NCBI GenBank assembly: GCA_016882345.1
Contig: VGQR01000020.1
Span: 1-13,802, forward strand
DNA length: 13,802 nucleotides
From: Cyanobacteria bacterium K_DeepCast_35m_m2_023
GTDB taxonomy: Bacteria; Cyanobacteriota; Cyanobacteriia; PCC-6307; Cyanobiaceae
Direction of reading: 5' to 3'
A program made the position numbers and the translations under genes. Position 1 is the first letter of the stretch; every line of letters begins with the position of its first letter. Below the pieces are notes generated by a model. It made no database searches and was not told the origin of the DNA. It was given only the letters and a program-made list of their open reading frames with translations. Shown piece by piece: positions 1-7,337 of this stretch.

Positions 1-119
1 GCACCCTGCTGGAGGTGAACGGCCGCGGCTACTGGGAAACCTCTGACGAGAACATTCAGCAGCTGCAGGAGCTCTACCAGGAGATCGAAGACAGGATCGA
101 GGGCGTCAGCGAGGGCTGA
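1..119 (+). CDS. chlH: Magnesium chelatase subunit H, C-terminal end (partial)
   Basis: Only the last 38 codons are present, read from base 3 to the TGA at 117-119. The end carries the stretch [15 protein letters not shown] followed by an acidic helix ending [10 protein letters not shown], which I recognise as the C-terminus of ChlH/BchH, the large porphyrin-binding subunit of magnesium chelatase. The enzyme, with ChlI and ChlD, inserts Mg2+ into protoporphyrin IX using ATP, the first committed step of chlorophyll synthesis. The family is about 1,300 residues, so nearly all of the gene lies left of the window. The stop codon abuts the stop codon of the opposing gene inside the palindrome TGATCA (117-122). 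I see no terminator hairpin in the space left. The identification rests on a short segment but a distinctive one. Confidence 0.88.
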   Translation, partial: TLLEVNGRGYWETSDENIQQLQELYQEIEDRIEGVSEG

Positions 120-596
120 TCAGGGCTTACAGCCGCGCCGGTTGGTTTGCTGCAGTGCCGTGTCGGCCTCATCGATCGCCTGGTTCACCCGCTCAAGGGC
201 GGCCGTGTTCCAGGTGATCGCGGTCTGCCAATCGGCCTTGATCCGGTCTGACGCAAAGATGCTGTGGGTTAACGGACCCTGCCAGCAGGTGCGGTGGGGG
301 ATCACGGCATCGCTGACCCCCTCGGCCCAGGCGCTGTAGCGCGAGACCGTGCCGTCATAGGGCCAGACGCGGGGGTTGCCGTCCTTGACCTGGAAGTAGG
401 TGCCGGCCAAAAGGGTCACCGGGATGCCGTTGAGATGGCCGGCCTGGGCCGGATTCCAGACCAAAGCCGTATTCAGCGGGGGCGGAAGACCTTCGCCGCC
501 TTTGCAGTCGGCCGTGCTGATTTCACCCCAGGTAAAGCTGCCGGGCACCGAGCCGTTGTTGGGAGTGCCCAGCATCTTGATCGAGCGCACCCGCAC
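120..596 (-). pseudogene. 5'-truncated alpha/beta hydrolase (lipase-like) remnant
   Basis: The 158-codon frame from a GTG at 596 begins with VRVRSIKMLGTPNNGS. In lipases of the alpha/beta hydrolase fold this kind of segment lies just after the GHSxGG nucleophile elbow. Further on, DGTVSRYSA (Asp near residue 81) and GPLTHSIF (His near residue 111) match the places where the acid and histidine of the triad normally sit. The serine elbow and everything before it are missing. The same frame stays open upstream to the stop codon of the next gene (726-728), but that stretch encodes nothing lipase-like, and I find no nucleophile motif in the other minus frames there. The simplest reading is a decayed or truncated gene. 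A short unrelated protein is possible. No signal peptide is visible, so secretion cannot be argued. Confidence 0.55.
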
Positions 597-725
597 CGGC
601 GCCTGCGTTTGCCTGCGGCGAGACCCCGCTTGCAGGCATGGGTGTGGGCAATCCAGGCGACCTTCAACAGCCTTGGAGGTGCCGCCAACGGATGGACGCA
701 GGCTGTCGCAGTGTCTCGATCTTTG

Positions 726-1400
726 CTAGAGGTTCCTGCTTTGTCGCGATTCGCAGCGACGCTTCGACGTCGTCGACACCTGGTGTGTTGTCAGGTCAAC
801 GACCACTTGGCTTTCGATGACGGCGCCGAATCCTTGGGCAGTGATTTGCTTGTATTGCGGGCAATTCTGCTGATTTGCCGCACTGGTCTTGTGCCAGAAG
901 ATGAGTGTGTTGTTCTTGAGCAGGATGTCTGAGTCTAAATAGTCAGCAAACTCCAGGATCTTGGATTGTTTGTTGATGGCGTAAAGCGTCAGTGTGCGTG
1001 GGTCTGGACCGCTGCCTGAATCGGTGATCAAGATCGTGCCGGCCAGTCCTTTGAAAAACTCGAATCCTTTCTTGATCACAAAGACAGGCTTGCCTGACGT
1101 GTCTTTGGCGATCTGTCGGCATGGTGTGCTCGCCGCTCTGACGGCGATCGTTGTGATGAATCTGGCGGCATCCTCGTTGCCTGTGTTGGCTGCAGATGAT
1201 TCGCTGACCGTGTATCGCGGATATTCAAAGCAGCGATCATCACCATGGGCCCAGACGGCGATCGCTGCGTTGCCTTGGATCGCCGGCTTGGCACTCACCC
1301 GCGTCCAGCTCGTGCGCGGGACGGCAGGTGCCGCTGCACTCTGGGCGAGTGTCAGCAGCAGGGCAGCCGTGGCATTGCGCAAGCAGTGGAACAGCGTCAT
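726..1400 (-). CDS. Exported protein of unknown function, lower GC
   Basis: I do not recognise this 224-residue protein. The N-terminus, MTLFHCLRN followed by a hydrophobic run ATAALLLTLAQSAAA, is a typical Sec signal peptide with a likely cut near residues 22-26. The Cys in the n-region is not followed by a lipobox, so it is probably not a lipoprotein. The mature part has four cysteines (in DDRCFEY, TPCRQ, QNCPQY and RRCES), enough for two disulfides, and much beta-like sequence. The start at 1400 is chosen because the frame upstream runs antisense into folP and the signal peptide begins here. Base composition differs from its neighbours: my hand count over 781-1080 is 150 G+C in 300, against 41 in 60 at 2101-2160 in folP. 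It stands alone between folP and the hydrolase remnant and may have been acquired. Confidence 0.72.
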   Translation of the reverse strand: MTLFHCLRNATAALLLTLAQSAAAPAVPRTSWTRVSAKPAIQGNAAIAVWAHGDDRCFEYPRYTVSESSAANTGNEDAARFITTIAVRAASTPCRQIAKDTSGKPVFVIKKGFEFFKGLAGTILITDSGSGPDPRTLTLYAINKQSKILEFADYLDSDILLKNNTLIFWHKTSAANQQNCPQYKQITAQGFGAVIESQVVVDLTTHQVSTTSKRRCESRQSRNL

Positions 1401-1462
1401 GGCTTCGAGGCTGACGATGCAGCATCGACGGGTGGCCACCGTCAGTGCCGTCTGAAGGCTGT

Positions 1463-2326
1463 TTAGATCGCTGCAGCCATCGCCGCAACCTGGGCGATCG
1501 GACCCACGTCGTGCACCCGCAGCACCCGGGCGCCACGGCTGACCGCCACGGCGCACACCGCCGCCGTGCCCCACAGGCGTGCCCGCGGACGAGGCTCGCC
1601 CAGCACGGCCCCGACAAAGCGCTTGCGCGATGGACCCACCAGCAGGGGCAACCCATCGGCTGTGGCTGTTGAGAGTTTGGCGAGCCCTTGCAGCAGCTCC
1701 AGGTTCTGCTCGGTGGTTTTGGCGAACCCCAGCCCCGGATCCCACACGATCTGTTCGCGTCGTACGCCGGCGCTCAGCGCTGCCTCGGTGGCGCTGAGCA
1801 ACTCGGCGCGCACCTCGGCCACCACATCGCCGTAGACCGCCAGGCTGTCCATCATCTGGCTGGTGCCGCGGCTGTGCATCAACACATAGGGGCATCCCGC
1901 GGCCGCGATCAGCGGCAGCATCGCCGGATCCCTCAGGCTGCCGCCCTGCGCCTCGGGGGTGTGGTTGGCGCCGCGCACGTCGTTGATCCAGTCGGCACCG
2001 GCGGCCAGGGCGGCTGCCGCGACCGAGGCCTCAAAGGTGTCGACGGAAATCAGCAGGCCCGGGTGTGCGGCCCGAAGCGTCTGCAGGGCCTCCAGAGCGG
2101 GCAGCAGGCGCCGCAATTCTTCAGCTGGACCCACCATCTGAGCCCCGGGGCGCGTGCTCTGCGCGCCTAGGTCGAGCACGTGGGCGCCCTGGGCCCGCAT
2201 GCGCCGGGCCTGCCGCAGCACCGCGGCGGGGGTGCTCAAGCGGCCACCATCGCTGAACGAGTCGGGGGTGAGGTTGAGCACCCCCATCACCAACGGACCT
2301 GGCGGGATCAAGGCAGGGCTCGACAC
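1463..2326 (-). CDS. folP: Dihydropteroate synthase
   Basis: DHPS joins p-aminobenzoate to dihydropterin pyrophosphate in folate synthesis; it is cytosolic and is the sulfonamide target. With the GTG at 2326 as start the protein has 287 residues, usual for the family. Motifs in order: MGVLNLTPDSFSDGG (14-28), DLGAQSTRPGA (52-62, commonly DIGGESTRPG elsewhere), SVDTF (94-98), NDVRG (115-119), LMHSRG (149-154), DPGLGFAKT (196-204), GPSRKRF (231-237) and RVHDV (270-274). All the expected substrate-binding loops are there, so it should be active. The frame is open 39 codons further upstream into tpiA, but the start is fixed by GAGGGG five bases before the GTG. It lies 49 bp behind tpiA on the same strand and is probably co-transcribed with it. 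Confidence 0.96.
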   Translation of the reverse strand: MSSPALIPPGPLVMGVLNLTPDSFSDGGRLSTPAAVLRQARRMRAQGAHVLDLGAQSTRPGAQMVGPAEELRRLLPALEALQTLRAAHPGLLISVDTFEASVAAAALAAGADWINDVRGANHTPEAQGGSLRDPAMLPLIAAAGCPYVLMHSRGTSQMMDSLAVYGDVVAEVRAELLSATEAALSAGVRREQIVWDPGLGFAKTTEQNLELLQGLAKLSTATADGLPLLVGPSRKRFVGAVLGEPRPRARLWGTAAVCAVAVSRGARVLRVHDVGPIAQVAAMAAAI

Positions 2327-2331
2327 GGTTG

Positions 2332-2337
2332 CCCCTC
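2332..2337 (-). promoter_or_regulatory. Shine-Dalgarno site deciding the folP start
   Basis: GAGGGG on the minus strand sits five bases before the GTG at 2326. None of the other candidate starts in this frame, which lie inside tpiA, was chosen, because the conserved protein begins just after this site. Confidence 0.7.
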
Positions 2338-2375
2338 GGCAGTGGTTCAGACGGGCAGGGGTGGAGCCGGCAGCC

Positions 2376-3116
2376 TCACACCGCAGCTGGCACCTGGTAG
2401 TTGGCGATGCGGGCGAAGCCCACCGGATCGAGCGAAGCGCCACCCACCAGCACGCCGTCGATCTCGCTCTGGGCCATCAGGTCGTCAATGGTGGCCGTGT
2501 TGACTGAACCGCCATACTGCACCGTGACACTGGGGTCACCCACCCAGCCGCGGATGAGGCCGCAGATGCGGTTGGCCTCTTCGGCGGCACAGGTTTTGCC
2601 GGTGCCGATGGCCCAGATCGGTTCGTAGGCCACGATCAGGCGGGTGGGATCCACGTCTTCGAGGCCCTGCTCGATCTGGCGGTGGATCACCCGTTCGGTC
2701 TCCTTGGCCTCGCGTTGATCGAGGCTCTCGCCCACGCACAGAATCGGAATCAGATCGTGCCGTTGCGCCGTCCTGGCGCGCAGGTTGATCTGTTCATCCG
2801 TTTCGCTGTAGTACTTGCGCGGTTCGCTGTGGCCGACGATGGCGTGGGTCACGCCGTGTTCCACCAGCATCGGCGCCGAGACCATGCCGGTGTAGGCCCC
2901 CTTCTCCTCCCAGTGCACGTTCTGTCCGGCGATCGCCACGCCGGCACCCTCCAGGTGGCGACACAGGGTCGGAATGGCGGTGAACGGGGGGGCGAGCACA
3001 ATCTCCCGATCTGCGGGCAGATCGGCGATCAAGGGGCGGAAGGTGGCCGCAAACACCCGCGTCTCGGCGCAGGTCATGTGCATCTTCCAGTTGCCAGCAA
3101 TCACGGCCTTGCGCAC
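2376..3116 (-). CDS. tpiA: Triosephosphate isomerase
   Basis: TPI interconverts dihydroxyacetone phosphate and glyceraldehyde 3-phosphate in glycolysis and the Calvin cycle; it is a cytosolic dimeric TIM barrel. From the GTG at 3116 the protein is 246 residues. The catalytic set is complete: Asn9 and Lys11 in GNWKMH, His96 in VGHSEPR, Glu165 in [13 protein letters not shown] (which also holds the flexible loop 6), and the phosphate-binding VQYGGSVN and [10 protein letters not shown]. The frame is open ten codons further upstream to a TTG at 3146, but GAGGTGA four bases before the GTG and the family start (M/V)[11 protein letters not shown] favour 3116. It lies 71 bp behind the S4-domain gene and 49 bp before folP, all on the minus strand, suggesting one transcription unit. 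Confidence 0.97.
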   Translation of the reverse strand: MRKAVIAGNWKMHMTCAETRVFAATFRPLIADLPADREIVLAPPFTAIPTLCRHLEGAGVAIAGQNVHWEEKGAYTGMVSAPMLVEHGVTHAIVGHSEPRKYYSETDEQINLRARTAQRHDLIPILCVGESLDQREAKETERVIHRQIEQGLEDVDPTRLIVAYEPIWAIGTGKTCAAEEANRICGLIRGWVGDPSVTVQYGGSVNTATIDDLMAQSEIDGVLVGGASLDPVGFARIANYQVPAAV

Positions 3117-3120
3117 CGGT

Positions 3121-3127
3121 TCACCTC
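3121..3127 (-). promoter_or_regulatory. Strong Shine-Dalgarno site deciding the tpiA start
   Basis: GAGGTGA on the minus strand lies four bases before the GTG at 3116. Just upstream (about 3128-3153) is an AT-rich patch in otherwise GC-rich DNA that could hold a tpiA promoter, but I see no convincing paired -35/-10 boxes. Confidence 0.7.
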
Positions 3128-3187
3128 GTTGCTCAATCGTGAACAAAACCTAAATGGCCGCCTGTCCGGGGCCGGGGCGGGCGCTAC

Positions 3188-3382
3188 TCAGGAACCGGGG
3201 CGATCGGGCAGCACCAGCAGCTCCTGCCCGTCGATCGCGACGGCATCGCCGTTGGAGAGTTGGCGGCCGCGGCGGGTTTCCGGGATGCCGTTGACCTGGA
3301 CCTCCCCGGCCTGAATGCGGGCTTTGGCTTCGCCGCCGGTGGCCACCAGGCCCTTCCATTTGAGGAATTGATCGAGTTTCAT
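3188..3382 (-). CDS. Small S4-domain RNA-binding protein (YbcJ-like)
   Basis: A 64-residue protein that is almost entirely one S4 domain: MKLDQFLKWKGLVATGGEAK, then the core ARIQAGEVQVNGIPETRRGRQL and a C-terminal strand region ending in IDGQELLVL. S4 domains bind structured RNA and occur in ribosomal protein S4, pseudouridine synthases and small stand-alone proteins such as YbcJ, whose RNA target I cannot deduce from sequence. The ATG at 3382 gives the complete fold, with a modest AAGG a few bases upstream. It is the first gene of the probable S4-tpiA-folP unit and is divergent from the ABC exporter with only 19 bp between the two start codons. Confidence 0.88.
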   Translation of the reverse strand: MKLDQFLKWKGLVATGGEAKARIQAGEVQVNGIPETRRGRQLSNGDAVAIDGQELLVLPDRPGS

Positions 3383-3401
3383 CGGGCCTTAGCTTGAATC
3401 G

Positions 3402-5147
3402 ATGCTCGCACCATCTTCTGCAGGCTTCAGGCGCCTGCTGCCATTGCTGCTCCCCCACAGGCGGGCGCTGCTGGCTGGAGGGGCCTGCATGCTGGTGTTT
3501 GTCGGCTGTTGGCCCCTGTTGGCCATGTTGGCGGGACAGCTGATCCCTGCCATCGGCGCGGGCGACCTGGCCCGGGTGCTGCGGGTCATCGGCCTGGCCC
3601 TGAGCCTGTTCATGGTGCAGAAGCTGGCCCAGTTCGGCCAGGACACTCTGCTGGCGGCGCCGGCGCTGCAGGTCAGCCAGGAGCTGAGGCGGCAGCTGTT
3701 TGCCCGCCTGCAGCGCATCGATTTCGCTGCCCTCGAAAAGCTGTCGGCCGGCGATCTCACCTACCGACTGACCGAAGACGCCGACCGGGTCGGCGAGGTC
3801 ATCTACAAAACCATCCAGGACACCACCCCCAGCGCCCTGCAGTTGGTGGTGGTGCTGGGGTACATGGTGTGGCTCGACTGGCCCCTGGCGATCGCCACCT
3901 TGGTGCTGGCGCCGGTGGTTGGGGTGCTGGTCAGCCTGTTCGGCGCCCGGGTGATGCAGGCCGCCGAGCGCAGCCAGAAGCAAGTCTCTGAGCTGGCGGC
4001 CCTGCTGGGGGAGGCGATTGCGGGGCTGCCGCTGGTGCGCGCCTTTGCTGCCGAGCCCTGGTTGCAGCAGCGCTTTGAGGTGGAGATCGATCTGCACCGC
4101 AAGGCCCGCTACCTCACCCAGCGGCTGCTGGCGCTGCAGTACCCGGTGGTGGGCTTTCTGGAGGCGGCCGGCATCCTGGCGGTGCTGCTGATCGGCGCAG
4201 CCCGCATCCAGGCCGGCGGGCTCAATGCCCAGGGCTTCAGCAGTTACGTGACCGCCCTGCTGATGCTGATCGACCCGATCAGCCACCTGACCACCAATTT
4301 CAACGAGTTTCAGCAGGGCCAGGCCTCCCTGCGGCGGCTGCGCCAGATCGAGCGGGAGCCGACCGAGCCTGCCGATCGGCCCGATGCCCGCCCCTTGGGT
4401 GTGGTGCGCGGTCAGCTCGAGCTGCGCGGGGTGCAGTTTGGCTACGACCCAGCCCAGCCGGTGCTGCAGGGGCTCGACCTCACGGTCTCCCCGGGCGAGG
4501 TGCTGGCCCTGGTCGGCCCCTCGGGAGCGGGCAAGAGCACCCTGTTTTCGCTGCTGCTTCGCTTCAACACCGCCCAGCAGGGCACGGTGCTGCTCGACGG
4601 TCAGGATTTGGCCCTGCTGCGGGCCCACGAGCTGCGCCGCGCCGTGGCGCTGGTGCCCCAGCAGAGCAGCGTGTTCTCGGGCACGGTGGCCGAGGCGATC
4701 GCCTTCGGCCGGCCGGCCAGCCTTGAGCAGATTCGCGAAGCAGCCCAGCTGGCCAATGCTGCCGGCTTCATCGAGGCCCTGCCCCTGGGCTACGACAGCC
4801 GCGTCGAGGAGCGGGGCGCCAACTTTTCGGGTGGCCAGCTGCAACGGCTGGCGATCGCCCGGGCGGTGCTGGGCAACCCATCGGTGCTGCTGCTCGATGA
4901 GGCCACCAGCGCCCTCGATGCCGAGTCCGAGGCGGCGGTGCAGCAGGGTCTCGATCGCGCCATGGCGGGTCGCACCGTGCTGGTGATCGCCCATCGCCTG
5001 GCGACCGTGCAGAACGCTGATCGCATCCTGGTGCTCGAGGCCGGTCGGATCGTCGAGCAGGGCAGCCACCGGCAATTGCTGTCCCGGGGTGGTCGTTATC
5101 GCGAGCTGTGTGAGCGCCAGCTGATCGAGTTGGGCCCCCAAGGCTGA
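3402..5147 (+). CDS. ABC exporter half-transporter, fused membrane and ATPase domains
   Basis: This 581-residue protein has the classical type IV (MsbA/ABCB-like) layout. Residues about 15-310 form a transmembrane domain with hydrophobic stretches near 22-48, 62-74, 143-182 and 245-290. Residues about 338-575 form a nucleotide-binding domain. The ATPase motifs are intact: Walker A GPSGAGKST (372-380), Q-loop Gln420 in VPQQSSVFSG, signature FSGGQ (475-479), Walker B VLLLDE (495-500) and the switch His531 in IAHRLAT. It should act as a homodimer or heterodimer in the cytoplasmic membrane and pump a lipid or hydrophobic compound outward; the substrate cannot be read from the sequence. The ATG at 3402 has no clear Shine-Dalgarno site. 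The family contains lipid flippases, peptide and drug exporters, so no gene name is given. Confidence 0.93.
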   Translation: MLAPSSAGFRRLLPLLLPHRRALLAGGACMLVFVGCWPLLAMLAGQLIPAIGAGDLARVLRVIGLALSLFMVQKLAQFGQDTLLAAPALQVSQELRRQLFARLQRIDFAALEKLSAGDLTYRLTEDADRVGEVIYKTIQDTTPSALQLVVVLGYMVWLDWPLAIATLVLAPVVGVLVSLFGARVMQAAERSQKQVSELAALLGEAIAGLPLVRAFAAEPWLQQRFEVEIDLHRKARYLTQRLLALQYPVVGFLEAAGILAVLLIGAARIQAGGLNAQGFSSYVTALLMLIDPISHLTTNFNEFQQGQASLRRLRQIEREPTEPADRPDARPLGVVRGQLELRGVQFGYDPAQPVLQGLDLTVSPGEVLALVGPSGAGKSTLFSLLLRFNTAQQGTVLLDGQDLALLRAHELRRAVALVPQQSSVFSGTVAEAIAFGRPASLEQIREAAQLANAAGFIEALPLGYDSRVEERGANFSGGQLQRLAIARAVLGNPSVLLLDEATSALDAESEAAVQQGLDRAMAGRTVLVIAHRLATVQNADRILVLEAGRIVEQGSHRQLLSRGGRYRELCERQLIELGPQG

Positions 5148-5172
5148 AATCAGTGGCAATCTGCCGGCAACC

Positions 5173-5188
5173 ACGGGACTTGCCCCGT
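5173..5188 (+). other. Small hairpin before the DUF6447 gene
   Basis: ACGGG (5173-5177) and CCCGT (5184-5188) can pair around a 6-base loop, five bases before the GTG at 5194, where a ribosome-binding site would be expected. There is no T-run, so it is not a standard terminator for the exporter gene. The stem is short and may be chance. Confidence 0.25.
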
Positions 5189-5193
5189 AACCT

Positions 5194-5502
5194 GTGGCCT
5201 CAGCACAGTTGGAACCCTTGGATCCCTTCTCTGGTCAGCCCCCAGTCAACGCCCCTGGCTTCAATCCCACCGGCGCCAACCAGCCTCCGGTGCTGACGTT
5301 CGAGGGCAAGCGCTACGACCTCAACACCCTGCCCGACGACATCAAGGAGCTGGTGCGGGGCATGCAGGTCGCCGATGCCCAGCTGCGGCTCCACGAAGAC
5401 ACCCTCAAGGTGCTGGCGATCGGCCGTCAGGCCATGGCGATGCAGCTCAACGAGCGCCTGCAGAGCGTCACCCCCATCGGCGACGCCGAGCCCGAGGGCT
5501 GA
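5194..5502 (+). CDS. DUF6447 family small protein
   Basis: A 102-residue protein. Residues about 28-90, from PVLTFEGKRYDLNTLPDDIK through a helical segment rich in Leu, Gln and Ala (MQVADAQLRLHEDTLKVLAI), match what I know as DUF6447: a short beta-hairpin followed by a helix that may form a coiled coil. The function of the family is not known to me. The first 27 residues are Pro-rich and look disordered, with no signal peptide or membrane segment. The GTG at 5194 has no good Shine-Dalgarno sequence, and a start nearer the conserved part cannot be excluded. It follows the ABC exporter by 46 bp on the same strand, so it could share its message. It is convergent with the import cassette, 22 bp from the next stop codon. 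Confidence 0.75.
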   Translation: MASAQLEPLDPFSGQPPVNAPGFNPTGANQPPVLTFEGKRYDLNTLPDDIKELVRGMQVADAQLRLHEDTLKVLAIGRQAMAMQLNERLQSVTPIGDAEPEG

Positions 5503-5524
5503 ACGCCGCCGCCGCCAGCCAGGC

Positions 5525-6541
5525 TCAGCGAATCACCTGGTTGGCGCCCTGGATCACCGCTTCGGGCACGGTCACACCGATGCTCTTGGCGGTGACCAGG
5601 TTGACGTTGGTCTCGGTTTTGCTGAGGGGTTCAAAGGCCATCGTCTTCGGCGATTCGCCTTTGAGCACCCGGATGGCGAGTTGGGCGGCAGCGACACCGT
5701 CGTCGTAGTAGGCCCAGCCAATGGTGGCCAGGCAACCGGGCAGTTTGATGTCGTCGGCATCGACCGAGAACACCGGGATCTTCTTCTCGAGGCCCACCTT
5801 GGCGATCGAGCCGAACCCCTGAATCGTGGCGTAATCGCCGATTTTGACAAAGGCTTGAATGCCCTTGCTGGCCAGCACCTGGGCCGCCTGCAGCACTTCG
5901 CCCGAATTGGCCACCGATTGTTCAATCACATTGATGCCGCGCGTCTTGGCTTCATCGCGCAGCACCTGGGCCTCGTATTCGGAGTTGGGCTCGCCGGGAT
6001 TGAAGATCACCCCCACGGTTTGCAGGCCGGGAACGATTGCCTTGGCCAGATCGAGCTCTTTGCCCATCGGGTTGGTGCCAATGGTGCCCACGACGTTGGG
6101 TTTGTGCTGGCCCACACCGCCGGGTGGGGTGCCGGCGCCGGCGCCCCAGGGGTTCGAGCAGTAGGCGAAGACCACCGGAATGGTCTCGGGCACGGTTTTC
6201 ATCGCCGCCTGCAGCGGCGGGGTGCCGATGGCAAACACCATGTCGACCTGATCGCTGACGAACTGCTTCATCACCAGGGTGGTGTTGGGCAGCTCACCGG
6301 CGGCGTCCTTCTGGATAAAATTGACGCTCTTGCCGGTGGTGTAGCCCGCCTTGGCGAGGGTGTCCTCAAAGCCCTTGCGCACCGCGTTCGGCGGCGGTGC
6401 GTCGACCATCTGCAGCATGCCGATGGTGGGACCTTTGGCTTGGGTGCCGCCGAGCTTGCCGCAGGCCGAGAGCACCACGGTGCTCACCGCACCAGTGCCC
6501 ATCAGGGCCAGAAAGTCACGGCGTTGCAGCACCATCGTCAT
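5525..6541 (-). CDS. ABC importer substrate-binding lipoprotein (PF04392, TrpX-like)
   Basis: A 338-residue periplasmic binding protein of the ABC_sub_bind type. The N-terminus combines a twin-arginine-like motif, RRDFLAL (7-13), a hydrophobic run and a lipobox LSAC with Cys27, so the mature protein should be lipid-anchored on the outer face of the cytoplasmic membrane, possibly exported folded by Tat. Two-lobe features follow, including TIGMLQ at the first strand, DMVFAIGTPPLQ, GVIFNPGEPNSEYE and IPVFSVDADDIK. The family includes TrpX of tryptophan uptake systems, but ligands vary and cannot be assigned here. The start is at 6541 or at the Met two codons later (6535). It overlaps the end of the ATPase gene by 26 bp, which indicates translational coupling as last gene of the cassette. 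Confidence 0.92.
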   Translation of the reverse strand: MTMVLQRRDFLALMGTGAVSTVVLSACGKLGGTQAKGPTIGMLQMVDAPPPNAVRKGFEDTLAKAGYTTGKSVNFIQKDAAGELPNTTLVMKQFVSDQVDMVFAIGTPPLQAAMKTVPETIPVVFAYCSNPWGAGAGTPPGGVGQHKPNVVGTIGTNPMGKELDLAKAIVPGLQTVGVIFNPGEPNSEYEAQVLRDEAKTRGINVIEQSVANSGEVLQAAQVLASKGIQAFVKIGDYATIQGFGSIAKVGLEKKIPVFSVDADDIKLPGCLATIGWAYYDDGVAAAQLAIRVLKGESPKTMAFEPLSKTETNVNLVTAKSIGVTVPEAVIQGANQVIR

Positions 6542-7337
6542 GTTCAGCAGAGGTGGGGTCCACTATGGCTGAGCCATACAGGCCCCGCAACGACTCTGGG
6601 GTCAGCCCGGCGCGCTCGCTGGCGGGCCAGTCGCCGATCAGCTGGCCATCGCGCAGCATCACCAGCCGGTCGCCATATCGCAGCGCTTGCTCGAGGCTGT
6701 GGGTCACCATCATCGTGGTGGCACCCAGTTGGCGCACCAGCCGTTCGGTCAGGCCCATGACGATGGCCTCGGCCTTGGGGTCGAGGGCGGCGGTGTGCTC
6801 GTCGAGCAGCAGCAGCTCGGGGTGCCCCAGGGTCGCCATCACCAGGCTCAGGGTCTGGCGCTGCCCGCCCGACAGCTCACCCACCAGGGTGTCGATGCGG
6901 TGCGCCAGGGGGATGCCCAGCTCCGCGAGCAGGGCCTGGTAGCGCTGGCGGTCGGCGCGGCTGGGCCGCAGGCCCAGCAGGCCCGAGGCCGAGAGGCCGC
7001 TGTCGCGCCGCCGCTCGGCCAGGCGCAGGTTCTCAGCGATGCTGAGCCCCGGGCAGGTGCCCTCGAGTGGGTTTTGCATCACCCGGCCGATCCAGCGGGC
7101 GCGGCGATGGTCGCGGTAGCGGTGCAGGGGCCGGCTGCCCAAGCTGATGCGGCCGTCCTTGAGCCGCAGGGTGCCGGCGATCAGGTTCAGCAGGGTCGAT
7201 TTGCCGCTGCCGTTGTTGCCGATGACGACGACGAACTGACCTTCCGGGCAGTCCAGAGCGAAGCCATCGAACAGCTGCCGCCATCCCCCACCCGGAACGG
7301 GATGGCCCCAGCTGAGGTCGCTGATCTGCAGTGTCAT
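6516..7337 (-). CDS. ABC importer ATPase (TrpZ-like)
   Basis: A 273-residue ATP-binding subunit. Walker A is GNNGSGKST (40-48), Q-loop Gln88 in VMQNP, signature LSGGQ (155-159), Walker B LLLLDE (175-180) with the D-loop AALD, and the switch His213 in VTHSLEQA. All residues needed for ATP hydrolysis are present. It should sit on the cytoplasmic side, pairing with the permease encoded just upstream: its ATG overlaps the permease stop by 4 bp (7334-7337). Its 3' end overlaps the binding-protein gene. The C-terminal tail (STSAEHDDGAATP) is the part that lies in the overlap and looks unstructured. Family knowledge links it to PF04392-type uptake of tryptophan or similar small molecules; the substrate is an inference only. 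Confidence 0.94.
   Translation of the reverse strand: MTLQISDLSWGHPVPGGGWRQLFDGFALDCPEGQFVVVIGNNGSGKSTLLNLIAGTLRLKDGRISLGSRPLHRYRDHRRARWIGRVMQNPLEGTCPGLSIAENLRLAERRRDSGLSASGLLGLRPSRADRQRYQALLAELGIPLAHRIDTLVGELSGGQRQTLSLVMATLGHPELLLLDEHTAALDPKAEAIVMGLTERLVRQLGATTMMVTHSLEQALRYGDRLVMLRDGQLIGDWPASERAGLTPESLRGLYGSAIVDPTSAEHDDGAATP

Noticed and set aside
1401..1895. 165-codon N-terminal extension of the exported protein
   Set aside because: It runs antisense through folP with Arg/Gly-rich shadow sequence; the signal peptide begins at the ATG at 1400.
3150..5174. Stop-free 674-codon frame antisense to the ABC exporter
   Set aside because: It is Gln/His/Gly/Arg-rich with no motifs, as expected for the complement of GC-rich coding DNA; the exporter on the other strand has every ABC motif.
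5375..6760. 461-codon plus-strand frame over the substrate-binding protein
   Set aside because: Antisense to a complete lipoprotein gene; Gly/His/Arg-rich with no motif.
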